A stretch of 64,000 nt of DNA, from the NCBI RefSeq assembly GCF_000003815.2, contig NC_049979.1, positions 31,402,605 through 31,466,604 of the forward strand, given 5' to 3'. Both the position numbers and the translations under genes were made by a program. The notes beneath the pieces were generated by a model that worked only from the letters and a program-made list of their open reading frames with translations, did no database searches and was not told the DNA's origin. Positions 37,706 through 49,137 of the stretch are shown piece after piece. Position 1 is the first letter of the stretch. Each line of letters begins with the position of its first letter. The stretch comes from Branchiostoma floridae. Its lineage: Eukaryota; Chordata; Leptocardii; Amphioxiformes; Branchiostomatidae.

Positions 37706-39314
37706 TTACTCTATCCTAAAACAATTTAAATACAGTACATCGGTCTTGACACAAGTATTGCTCTTATGGCTATTTCAAGATTCTTTTCTTACCTTATGTC
37801 AATAATAGGCATAAAATGCTTCAAACAAAAAAGAATACTAGTGTTACTCCATACAGCATTACTTTACTTGCAGAGATCTTCAATTTGAAGATTATTGGAA
37901 AACAGACACAACAGTGTTCATATTTCATTAAATGGACTCAAATTCAAATATTGAATGTATTCAATATGTGGAACACCGCATCCACCGTGTTAACACCTTT
38001 GCAAATTGCACTCAATTCAACATTTAATTCTTTATCATTAACAAATAAGCAGCAATGATGCTTATCATTAAAGGTAATTATGGCACAGCACAGCACAGCA
38101 ATGAAATATAACCTTTATACAATATCTATCAATTCAGCCATCTGCTCAAAAAATATGTGCACATATTCATAGTACTAGTGGGCAAAAAGGTATTGTAGTT
38201 TTCTTGAAATAAGTTAAAACCATTTTGAATTTTAAAACACTAAAACAAAAGTTATCAAAAAAGCTACATGTTAGCTACGACACAGGTAATAACATAATTA
38301 AATTTCTCTGTTTTAATTCTTGATATGATTAAAATACCTAGCTTTTTCACCATGTGAAATGGTAAAATGGCAATCCTCCGCTAATAAAAGGGAACCTTTT
38401 TTGATTGTCTTATAATTCTTATCAGCCATGTCAGTTAGTTAGTCAAGCCATCTGATTGATTCACAGTGCACCACCATCAGCTTAATTTTCCATGAGTTAA
38501 CATTATACTCAATTACTTATCTCTATAAGTAAAATTGGAAAATATACATTCTTTTGTGAATTGACAGATATGCAACATATGAAACCATTAAAAATATCAT
38601 GGATTTCGATCCTAATTTTATCTATATTTGTAGAGATTTTAGGTTTGCTAAATTGTAGTGTGATTCTGGCCTTTTGGGGAATCAAATAGTGTTGAATGAA
38701 ATACACTTCTGGTCAACAGTCAAGTACTTTTTTTCTTCCTAGCAGTTTATCAATTCTTGTACTGTAAGATGAACCTCGTATACAACTTTTGTAAGAAAGA
38801 AGAGGTGCTCACTTTTATGTCTTGGAAGATTGTTACTGAAGGAAGGTCTTAGACTATAACACTACCTTGTACATATTTGTTATATTTAGTTTACAGCTAT
38901 TTCAGACATAAGTGTTTTGTCTAAGTAAAAGGTTAAAAGCAGTACATTGCACACTGAGTGTAACAGTTCATGAATGCAAGAAAATCAATCAACTCTGTAG
39001 GCATATATAACATATTGCCATTATTGATACTGACCAGTAAGTGACTGAGTATGTGCGACAACCACCTTGATGCTCCATCTTGACCTAAAAGCCAGCCATG
39101 TATACCATGCTTCTCTGTTTTACCTCAACTGTGAAGGCAGATCAGGGGTGAAATGTATAGGTACAATGTTCACAGTTTTTCCTGGAAGCCCTGACCCTTA
39201 AAGGGGAATATTTTTGGAAAACTCTTCAACAGCCTTCTAAACTACAACATTGTTGGCTTGTAACCTTGCTATCTAGTATAGGAAGGATGGAGACGTCCTG
39301 AGAAGCTTTTTGAT
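37706..39314. other. AT-rich intergenic region, 3' flank of the aminotransferase gene
   Basis: About 1.6 kb with no supported gene. The right part should contain the 3' UTR of the minus-strand aminotransferase gene. I see no RNA gene or clear element. Confidence 0.4.
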
Positions 39315-41842
39315 CTAACTGCTGGTCTTCAGAGGCAGAGAGATGCCCATGTCGGCACACACCTCCTGTATACAGTGCAGCAGGCGCTGCATGTCTTCAG
39401 GGAACAGGTGTCCGATGTTACCTACACGGAAGCAGTCTGCCTTTGTCACCTTTCCTGGGTAAATCACCTGGCCTGGGGAGTACAGGGGACAGAAAGTGTC
39501 AGAACTGAACAGGACATAATTCATCTAACACCATGCAAACATTGAGGAAGAAACTGGAAAACTTTGAGACAAACTGCGGAGTGTGCAAACGTTTCTTTAA
39601 GGTTTATTTCTGTCTCACCTTTTTCATTGAGGCGTGAGTAAAAGTCCTTGAAGCTGAAGGCTGGATGGTCAGGGAAACGGTATGAAGTGATGATGTAACC
39701 TTCATGGGTCTCACCAAGTAGTTCCTGAAAGCCTAGTGATGCCATCCCCTCCCGCAGCACCTTGCGGTTTGCTTGATACCTAAAAAAATTACACCTTCAG
39801 TAAGACACTCATAGAGACAAAGAAGTAACTGGAGGGCCCTGCCAGCACTGTCATCCTTCTCAAACTCAAAGTACTCTATCATTATGGTTCTTCACAGTGG
39901 AGGAATGGACTGAAATATGTCCAAAAATAAAAGAAATATCCACAAATCAAACCAACCCACAATAAAATAGAGTAGAAAAGAGCCAGAAACTGATTCTATT
40001 CCATTGGAAATTAGATGAAAATTTATTCTATTGGGAATTTGATAAATATCTAGGTTTTCATGGTTGCTCCAACAACTCCATACCGTTTTGCCCTGCCCTT
40101 CACGCCTCCTTCCTGCTCCAACTCACACAGGGCCTGGCAGAATGCCAGCATGGCGTGGGTCGGAGGTGTGAAGCGGAACTGTCCATTCTTTTCCAGGCCT
40201 AGATACTGCTCCACCAGGTCCAAACTCAGGCTACGTGCCACACCTGTAGGATAGTAACAAACAGGTGATCAGAAAATGCACCTGTTGACAGAAGCTGGTG
40301 GAAAACAGTACCTACAGGAGTAATTACAAATGTATCTTGTCATCAATATTCTAGAGGTAGGGAGACAGACTGCATAAAAAAGAGGTATATTTCATTTTAA
40401 GACTTTGAAAGAAATCCTCTACAAACAATTGACAGTGACGTTTCTGATTTCAATTATCAGAAAAAAGGACCGATAAAACTATGTCTGCACTTGACCGACA
40501 GTGTTCTGACCTTTACAGCTGAGCAGTCGGTCAGTCCTGCAGATGGCATAAGCAAATCCTGGCACTCCCTCGATGCACTTGTTGGCAGAACTGACCATGA
40601 AGTCCACGCATCCACCAATCAGGTCCAGGGGCACTGCTCCAAAACTACTCATAGCATCCACAAAGTAACAAGCCTCTGCAGTGAGGAGGAAATTTAGGAA
40701 TCTGCTTAATCTTTTGTTTTCTTTAACAAAAGAAGTAGCAAGTTTTACAATGTAACAAAGTGATCCAGAAAAAAATGACTTGATATGGTTGAACTTTTTG
40801 ACATACTGCATCAACTTTTACAGTGGTACGAGAAGAATTGAAGACTAAAGTAGAAGGGACACAAGTTGATGGTCAGAAAGAATCTGCAGAGTTTTCTCTA
40901 CCTGGACAAAGTTTCTTCACTGCCCTGCCCACCTCCTCCACAGGATTGATGACTCCCGAGCTGGTCTCACAGTGCACAATGGCCACGTTTGTAAAGGACG
41001 GATCCTCAGCAAGAACCTTTTCAACCTCTTCAACTCCAACCTTCTGAGTCTCCTCAAAGTTCAAGACCCTGTGTTCCAGGCCTTGTGTTTGGCAGATGGT
41101 GGCCATACGCTGGCCATAAGCACCATTCACCAGGACCAACATCTGCAGGGGGAAGACATCAGTGAAGCCCTACACAAGTCTGCTCTCTGCATCACAGGAG
41201 TACCTTGGACCTGCACTGTGGATCCTGATTGTCATTTGGACATTAGATAAACTTGAGTGATAGCTGGGGAAGAATCTGCTCGAACAAATATTGTATTCAA
41301 GATTGTAAATAAGTTGATCAGTTTGTAGATACGTTATCAAAACACAAGCACATCTGTATAATAATAAATCTGCCAATCACAAAATCTCATACCAACAATG
41401 GTATCTGAACATATCACAGTGTGTATTAGTAAGATTAGCCTTGTGACACCAGTAGATGCCACACTTTGTACCTTGTAAAACTGTTGTGCAATATCACATT
41501 GATTTTATAAGATATTCAGCCAGACACTAAGTTTGATCAAGGAGCTGGATGAAAGCGTCTTGGTTTGATGCATCAGATGACAGCACTGGACCCAAAAAGC
41601 CCTCCAGCCTTGCAGCTGGATTTTGTGACCCTTGCTTCATGAGACTCATACCGTTTCCCATTGTCACTAATATTCTATGACTTCAACCTACTAGTAATTG
41701 TGTGAATTCTGCGTGTGCATGAGTAATACATTTGCCTTGACCTTGCCACTTTCCCTTGGTACTGTTGTAGTTATCACAGCCTCCACAGCAAACGTGCCAC
41801 TGCCCTGCACAGGTACACAGGTGTGAGTGGATGCAGGAACAC
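39315..41842 (-). CDS. 2-aminoethylphosphonate--pyruvate transaminase (5' exons missing)
   Basis: Six exons on the minus strand: 41842-41742, 41142-40902, 40675-40511, 40243-40084, 39779-39619 and 39472-39315 (TAG). They encode about 328 residues of a fold-type I PLP enzyme of the PhnW family. It converts 2-aminoethylphosphonate plus pyruvate to phosphonoacetaldehyde plus alanine. Landmarks are '[15 protein letters not shown]' (cofactor phosphate region), 'VNGAYGQRM', '[16 protein letters not shown]' (Asp contacting the pyridine nitrogen), '[15 protein letters not shown]' (Schiff-base lysine), '[16 protein letters not shown]' (conserved arginine region) and '[18 protein letters not shown]'. 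The first 60 or so residues, including the 'TPGPLTTS'-type start, are absent. The sequence between 41843 and the gap at 42344 has no exon I can find, so they are either in the gap or lost. All residues needed for catalysis in the visible part are intact. Confidence 0.9.
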
Positions 41843-41971
41843 CTGGTGAAACAATTGGCAACAAGTGTTCAATGGAGTAAAGGTGAGTACAATACAGCAT
41901 CAATAACAAATAAGAGATTGTGCCCACAGAGAATACAGATGATGCATACATAGAAATAGAGTTACACAACC

Positions 41972-42343
41972 CCATACCTTCGCCAAATAATTTTACCTTA
42001 CAACTGGTGTATGAAGTGTTATGTCATTAATTATGCAAATACGTTCCTTTTTGCAAAGATCATATTTAGTTAATCATCTCCTCCACCCAGATAACAGACG
42101 TACTCAATCTGCTCAGAAAAGAAGGCCCTAATTGCATTTTCTGATAATCTATGCAAATGAGGTCTTCAATGAGGTCTTCATTTGCATAATCAATGTTCAA
42201 TGATGTTCACCTGTACATAACTTCCAAATGTCACAAGAGAGAAATTCCATTCATTTATCACAGTGGTATTATAGTATTTTCTCATTTATTATGCAAATCA
42301 TGTCTTTCTTTGCATAATATTTATCTCTTTCTGTTATAAATAT
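41972..42343. repeat. Octamer-bearing repeat, copy upstream of hydrolase gene A
   Basis: Begins 'ATACCTTCGCCAAATAATT' and continues colinearly with 47742-48110 (shared 'TTAATTATGCAAATA', 'ATCATCTCCTCCA', 'GAAAAGAAGGC'-like, 'TTTTCTGATAAT..ATGCAAAT', 'ATGTTCACCTGT'). It is cut by the gap at 42344. ATGCAAAT octamers occur near 42034, 42154 and 42294. Confidence 0.75.
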
Positions 42344-42443
42344 NNNNNNNNNNNNNNNNNNNNNNNNNNNNNNNNNNNNNNNNNNNNNNNNNNNNNNNNN
42401 NNNNNNNNNNNNNNNNNNNNNNNNNNNNNNNNNNNNNNNNNNN
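42344..42443. other. Assembly gap (100 N) removing the starts of two head-to-head genes
   Basis: Exactly 100 N, a size often used for gaps of unknown length. It removes the start and first coding part of the plus-strand hydrolase gene A, and perhaps the 5' exons of the minus-strand aminotransferase. Comparison with the paralogous stretch 48110-48580 suggests that about 470 bases belong here. Confidence 0.99.
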
Positions 42444-45400
42444 GAAGGGTCCCGGTTACACCATGTACCTCCTCAACATGACCTCACAACAATGGCTCAC
42501 AGGTGAGACAACACAGGCAAACCACTTCGTCACATGTTATACAACATAGCTCGATATGAAAAACCTAAGTTTGGAGTGAAAATGAAAAGTTACCCCGTTT
42601 GTACAGCTTTTTCCGCCAAAGATTTGAGTCAGGAGGCAAAGTGATAGCTTTACGTACGAAATACAGTCATGTACATCACGGGATGCATACAATTTACCGA
42701 ACAGCTTATCAATTGTTATACACTTTCTCTGCTTGTACTTACAGAGGAGGAAGTTAGCCGTCCGATCTGGTGGCACTTCCTGACCGTCACTATCCCAGAC
42801 AACATCACCCACCCTGAGGCCGCGTTTATGTTCATTGAGGGAGGAGGAAATGATAACCCGGAAAGGTATCGTCGCGCAACGTCCTCTTTTTCATTCGTCT
42901 TTATATAAGGGCATAAAGTTATTGCTGTTTATGTGTATAACGGTTATAGACTTATAAGACTCATTAGGACTTGTGATGTAAACTATGTCTCTGTTATATA
43001 TACTACTTTGTCTGACCCTTGCCTCTTTCCTTATGACCTCAATGAAAAGCAATCTGCAGGCCAAATTGAGCTTTCATGAGTAAACAAAGTTCAAACACGG
43101 TATGGTCGTGTGACGTAACGGCGGAAAGAGGGGGCAGGGCTCCTTCCAACACCGTGCCCTATCAACAGTAGATAACAACACTGCCCTTATGGCCTCAAGA
43201 GGCTACCTTTACCTTCTGTCTATTCTTTGTATGTGGCAATGTTAAAATACGTTAAACTTAGTAACTTGCATTGGGTATTCCTCGTGTTTCAACAGTTTGC
43301 AATCGGTGTACAGATTTACTCTTACATTTTTCATTACAGTCTTCCTGATCATAACGACAACTTCATCGGACTGACCCATATGTTTGCGCTGTCAACAGGA
43401 AGGTATGAAATGAAATTGACGCATTTGTGTCTTCTCCTCTGCTTCCATAAAAGTCAAAAGTCACACCTGTTTAGAAATAGCTAACAGCAGGATTCGAATA
43501 GCAGCTCTTTTTAGAATAATGAATGAAAGACCTTTATTGTACATTCATGCCTCGATGGGCTAGGTACAATAATGTAAATCACTGTTCATTGTCACATGTA
43601 TCTTTCTTATGTTTCTACCATGCACTTGCAATTAGCCTCCGGGCATGAACTTGCAAATAAAACTTTCTATTATTAATGTATGACTGAATATTATAACAGA
43701 ATGTTACAAAAAATGACAATCTTTTCTGTCTTTCCCAAGTGTTGGCGCGGACTTGAAACAGATACCCAACCAGCACCTCGTGTTTAAGGTAAATGTCTGA
43801 CGAAGTTGAATACCAGCGCTAGCAATGATTGATAGTACAATGTAGACCACGACTTAGAATATTGTCGTCCCTCGTCTAGCATTGATGGATATAGGCCGAT
43901 GTAGACCGCGACTTATAAGGTTGTTTTTACCTGTTAATCATTCATGAATTAAAAATACTGTACGCTTGTCTACATTGATCTCTGCATGTATACTTTCTGG
44001 GCCATTTTTTCTCGACAATTTCCAATATTTTCTTGTTTCAGAACGATTCACTACAAAAGAGCCGATCAGAAGACGCCATCATCGCGTACACGTGGAGACA
44101 CTTCCTGGACAACCCGGACCAGCCCGACTGGCTGCTCAGGAACCCGATGACAAAGGTAACATTTTAGTTCATGTCAGAGAGAATTATAGATTATATGATG
44201 TGCGATAGAGTTTCCTATATGCAGTATTTAATCAATATGATCCTTGTTTTTACACAAACATTGCTTTATTAACACGAACGTTTCGGTGACCGCCTGTATG
44301 TTACCTCTTACCTTCTTCCTGGCAACTCTGACTGGTTCACATAATACTGCAGCACAGGTGTCACTGCTCACAGTTCAGATGCGGTCACAAACGTAATAAT
44401 TCTTACAGACTGCAACTGTTTGAATAAAGCAATGGTTGTGTAAAAATGAGTCTCTTTCTTTAGTGACGTATATGTACTTACCAACCTGATGAAACTTTTC
44501 ACGGATGATCCTTATTTCTGATAGTTTGGCTTAATTGTTTTTAATCATGTTAAACATCTTCTCTTGAAGGCAGCTGTACGGGCAATGGACACAGTGCAAG
44601 ACTTTGTGAAGAAAATGACGGGGAATCAGCCGGAGAAGTTTCTGGTGGCAGGGGCGTCAAAGGTATATGATGGTATCATTGCTTGACATGAATATATCCT
44701 TAAATATGTTTGTGACATCGCTTTGTTTTGCATGAGGACTGTTTTGCTATCTAATAGACATACTGACTGTGTTATTGATGTTTCCTGACAGCGCGGTTGG
44801 ACCACGTGGACCACTGCTGCGGTAGACAAGAGGGTGTTCGCTATAGCACCGATGGTCATGGATCTCCTGAACCTTTCGATGGTACGTACATGTGGGTGAC
44901 GATACAGAACAGATGATTGAAATTTGAATATTCGTAGCTGTCTCCTCTAGGCCCGTACTAATAGATATCAAAGTGTTTTATATAAGTGTTTTCTATGTCA
45001 ATATAGTAAATATTGTAACAAAACGACCGCCTAAGATTAAATTATGTAAACAATGTATCTGAATCAATCAATTTTTCTAATCATCAATAGAACCTGCACC
45101 ACTTTTACCGAGCACTGGGAGGCTGGACGTTTGCTTTTGACGACTACTACGACATCAACATCACAGGTCGGCTTGACGACCCGAATATAGAAAAAATGCG
45201 CGGCATCATTGACCCACTCGGTAAAGCGTCTATTGTGACAACTATTTACGTAAGATACTAAATTATACTCACTGGAAACGTCTGGTTAATCAATTGAGAG
45301 ATTTTAACCCACACATGTGCTGATAAAATCTAAAAGTGACCTTTCTTACAAATATTTCACAGCATACAAGGATCGTCTGACGATGCCTAAGTACATCATC

Positions 45401-47403
45401 GGCACGGGAGGTGACGAGTTCTTCATGCCTGATGATTCCTACTTTTACTGGGACCAGTTGGAAGGAGAGAAATATAGAAGGTAAATCTATGTCTTTCTAT
45501 GAACATAATTTTTTTTTAATATTTCTACTCTTATCATGTTACAGATATACCTTAGGTTGAATTGTAACCGAAAACTAAGCCGCACTTAAGTTGTATGCAC
45601 CATGCTTGTGAAATTGAGTTTGCCGATTGAAACTGTGAATATAGTTTACATGTAGCCTGAAATAAATTATGCATAGCTCTGAAAATGTCAAGACAACAAT
45701 AGTTCATGAGTTCAAAGTTGACCAAGTGTCCTTGTCAATTTTATACAGATGGATACCAAATGCTGAGCACTCAATGGCTGGTCATGAAATCAGCCTGTTC
45801 TTTGGATTGCGGGCGTTTTACTTCAGTATCTTAGAGGTATTTTTTCAACCTTGTTTCCACTTACTGTGCTAAATTCCAAAAACGTGGTATCAGTTCGTAA
45901 CCAGCATGCATTCTGCAATGTGCCATATTCCTGCTACATGGAAGATACATTTATCCAGTTATGACCTTGTTCACCCACAGGACTCTCCAAGACCAAAGAT
46001 GACGTGGACGAGAGAAACGGTCAGTCTTACACTCTGATCAACCTAACCATTGTCTAGCAGACATTGTCTAAAAAAACGTCTAGATTGTATTACGCGGAAA
46101 TGACTCATGGTTTTGCCAAAACACATTAAGGCTAACGTCAAATTTCCATACCGGGGCCCGTCCGGACTGTTTGTGAAAACGAAGAATAGAAATGTATATG
46201 TAAAAATATGCGCAAATAATGCACACGATTATTTTCTTTGCGCCTTGTGTAGATTGGTGTCTTTCCCTGAAGCTGCCCGACCAGGCCCGGTTTGGAAATG
46301 TGACGTAGGCTAAAACCAGATCTATTCTATATGGGAGAGTCAAACGAAAGTAACGCATTGAAAAAAAATTGTAATTATTTTATGTTATGTATATTCTTCT
46401 TTAGGGTGCGAACAGCGGGAAGATAACGCTGCAGACTAACATAAAACCTATGATCATCCGGTCCTTCCACGCTCGTACACTTGATGGTAAAAGGTAAGTA
46501 GCTGTTACATTTTATCTATCTTTATTGCAGTGCATGTAGAATGCCTTTTTTTGCGGATAGACACTGACCAGATACCCGTGTTGAATTAATTTCTTAGTGA
46601 ACTAAATAAAATTTGCAAATTTTCCTTTCCCAGACGTGACTTCCGTCTGGTAAATCAGCCGCCCGGAGAGACGAAACCACAGCCGCACCCTGTCATCTGG
46701 CTGCCTGAGGACGTGCAGGATATGGTACGTTTCTTTTGCCACATTCTTTGATACAAAAAATGTCACACTGTCAGTAAACGCAACCTATGCAGTATTTTGC
46801 AAAGACGTCAAGTTAGCCTCAGGATAAAGTCAAAAAGGTGTTATAGATGTACAGTTGTTGTTGCTGTAAAATACGATAAAAATTCTTAGGTTGAAATTTT
46901 AAAGGTGTTTCCCTTTACTTTGACCACACAAATCAATGTTTACAATGTAATCAATCGTTCGCTGGTACCATTCGGTGATGCATGTAACAGGTTTAGAATG
47001 TTTCCTTTATGTATGTATGAATTTGTTTTGTTTTTTTCAGGGAAATGGAACATACGTGGCAGAGTTTGATATCCCTGCTGTCGGGTGGCTGGCGTTCTTT
47101 ATACAGGTGGGTGAGATATGGATTTTAGTTCGCACAATTTTAAAAGATAAACATACAGTATCATCATGTCGTGACAAAATTACGTTACCCATTACTTGTA
47201 TCAGTTGCGTAAGGCATCCTAATTATTTCAAAACATTTTATTTTCCTTCCTTCTTTACTCTGACCTGTTCTGTTGTTCCCCAGGCCACGTTCCCGGCTCC
47301 CCATGGAACTGCTCTTGAGTTCACCACCGAGGTGCACATCATTCCGGAGACATTCCCCTTCCCAGAGTGCCACGGGGCAGACTGTAGGGGAACTCTTCTC
47401 TAG
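42444..47403 (+). CDS. PhoPQ-activated pathogenicity-related / AprA-type alpha/beta hydrolase, gene A (5' end missing)
   Basis: Fifteen exons: 42444-42502 (partial), 42745-42865, 43340-43402, 43740-43788, 44042-44155, 44570-44662, 44792-44881, 45091-45220, 45363-45480, 45749-45836, 45981-46019, 46405-46493, 46634-46724, 47041-47106 and 47284-47403 (TAG). All junctions keep frame. The family (PhoPQ-activated pathogenicity-related, PF10142) has an alpha/beta-hydrolase fold. A likely nucleophile serine sits in '[14 protein letters not shown]' (GxSxxG), the acid in '[15 protein letters not shown]', and the histidine in '[13 protein letters not shown]'. Start features are visible only in the paralogue (signal peptide), so secretion is inferred. 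Dictyostelium AprA, a secreted proliferation repressor, belongs here; the substrate of the family is unknown. The triad looks intact. The poly(A) signal AATAAA is at 47529-47534. Confidence 0.88.
43505..43690 (-). repeat. Possible retroposon tail in a gene A intron
   Basis: The stretch 'GACCTTTATTGTACATTCATG' followed by 'GGGCTAGGTACAATAA' contains a short inverted pair (TTGTAC..GTACAA) and looks like the reverse strand of a retroposon 3' end with a TTTATT/AATAAA signal. This is a pattern-based guess and I could not confirm a second copy in the window. Confidence 0.3.
46130..46310. mobile_element. 181-bp Harbinger-type MITE in hydrolase gene A
   Basis: Starts GGCTAACGTCAAATTTCCA and ends TGGAAATGTGACGTAGGC, with TAA on both sides (46127-46129, 46311-46313). 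Termini and target site match the large element at 54933-58793 (GGCTAACGTCACATTTCCA, TAA), so this is an internally deleted relative. It lies in the intron between exons 11 and 12 of gene A. It has no ORF. Confidence 0.88.
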
Positions 47404-47528
47404 ACTCATCGCCATTATCATATTTTATTTCCTGTTGCTGTTTCAAGCATTTTTTACTGGTTGTCTTGGTAGATAGTTCATGTGTATGCTACATGTAATA
47501 TGTGAGCAGAAGTTGGACTGAAAGTCAC

Positions 47529-47534
47529 AATAAA
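47529..47534 (+). terminator. AATAAA poly(A) signal of hydrolase gene A
   Basis: Canonical hexamer 126 bases after the stop codon, followed by T/G-rich sequence. A plausible 3' end. Confidence 0.65.
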
Positions 47535-47741
47535 TACCTCTTCCATCTCTTTGTCATGACTGATTTCTTTTAAGATGTGTTTTAAGATGTTAAAGCAGAC
47601 ATGCATGTATACATATGCGTGCATTATATGTCAATCGAAGATTGCGTTTCCTGTCTTTATGGGGCACGAAGCTGTGTGCTCCAGTAGTACAGCGTTTGTG
47701 GGTGTTCTTTTCACATCTCTAACTAGAGTTCTACGACCCCA

Positions 47742-48153
47742 TACCTTCGCCAAATAATTCTATCTTTTACAACTTCTGTATTAATTGTGTTTGTCATTAA
47801 TTATGCAAATAATGTTCTCATTTGCATAAATTATGTAACTTGATCATCTCCTCCAACAAACAACAGACGTACGCAATCTATGTTGAGAAAGAAGGCTTTT
47901 ATCGCATTTTCTGATAATTCATGCAAATTAGGACCTCATTTGCATGATTAATGTTCAACGATGTTCACCTGTTCATAACTTCCAAATGTTTAATATAGGT
48001 AAGAAGTTCCCATCATTTACCACAATGACTTTATAGAATTTTCTCATTAATTATGCAAATTAGGTCTTTATTTTGCATAATATATATCTATCAATATTCT
48101 TCTCTTTCTCAGTTAGAAATGCTACCCAAAATATAATCTTCTTGGCGAAGGTA
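47742..48153. repeat. Octamer-bearing repeat, copy upstream of hydrolase gene B
   Basis: A 412-bp unit bounded by TACCTTCGCCAA on the left and, on the right, CTTGGCGAAGGTA (its inverted form). It contains several ATGCAAAT octamers in both orientations (about 47804, 47922, 48056) and is colinear with 41972-42343. The terminal inverted repeat suggests a non-autonomous DNA element. A (CAC)n run at 48238-48259 follows. Confidence 0.75.
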
Positions 48154-48426
48154 ATAATGATAGGACCGGCGGCTTGGTAGTGTATAGATCCGACATCTTG
48201 ATGAACATGCCCCCTAACAGTACGGAGGCGTAGCAAACCACCACCACCACCACCACCACTCTGTTAGTCGTCATGTATGTTACCTGTGTTCGTTCTTGTT
48301 TCAAAAGCAGGTCACAGGTACGTTTAAACAGACCTTTTGACCCCAACCTTTCACCTTTTGATATCAAACAAAGTCATTTGGAGGCCATTGTACAAACGAA
48401 CTTCCATATCCCGTGCACCCACAGTT

Positions 48427-48994
48427 ATGTCTGCGGAGAGCGTTTGTTCGGTTCTGTCTCTACTGCTGTTTGTGGTGGTCAGTGTTCCGCCCGGTGTACT
48501 GACCACCCCGCTGGACGACTACGTCAACAAGCCGGACCCTCACTACTCCTACCACGAGGTGTTGGAATGGCGTCTGAAGGGTCCCGGTTACACCATGTAC
48601 CTCCTCAACATGACCTCACAGCAATGGCTCACAGGTGAGGTTATACATGTTCAAAGCGCAATGAGAAATGAAGTTCAAAATGGTACCCCCATTGGTGAGT
48701 TTTTTATCTTTAGATTTAAGTGCCGTCACTGTTTCAGAAGATAAGTATAGGTGCCGTTACTGTAACAGCTTGGATAAACACATACGAAAAATGTATAAGG
48801 GTACGTATGCTTTTTGCTCACTACACACGGCTTAGTTAGTGTTATACGCTCTCTCTGCTTGTACTTACAGAAGAGGAAGTAAGCCGTCCGATCTGGTGGC
48901 ACTTCCTGACCGTCACTATCCCAGACAACATCACCCATCCTGACGCCGCATTTATGTTCATAGAGGGAGGAAGAAATGACCGTAAGCACGGAAG
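48427..48994 (+). CDS. PhoPQ-related / AprA-type hydrolase, gene B (3' part in gap)
   Basis: Two exons, 48427-48634 and 48871-48994, are nearly identical in protein to the start of gene A. They share '[19 protein letters not shown]' and '[20 protein letters not shown]', with the same phases. The start ATG 48427 opens a signal peptide (MSAESVCSVLSLLLFVVVSV..), showing that the family is secreted here. The second exon ends 'GGRNDRKHGR', three residues different from gene A. Later exons should fall in or after the 790-base gap at 49138-49927; none is recognisable to its right, so the gene may be truncated or the assembly may be wrong there. A tandem duplicate of gene A. Confidence 0.85.
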
Positions 48995-49137
48995 GTATAA
49001 TCAACAGCGTAACGTACCCTCGTTTTATTACCTTCACGAAGAGGGTATGTTTTTGGTGTCATCTGTATGTTTTGTGTGGACCGCATAACCCGGAAAAGCC
49101 GTGGATGAGTGAGTGAGGTTGGGGTCGAGAAATAAAG

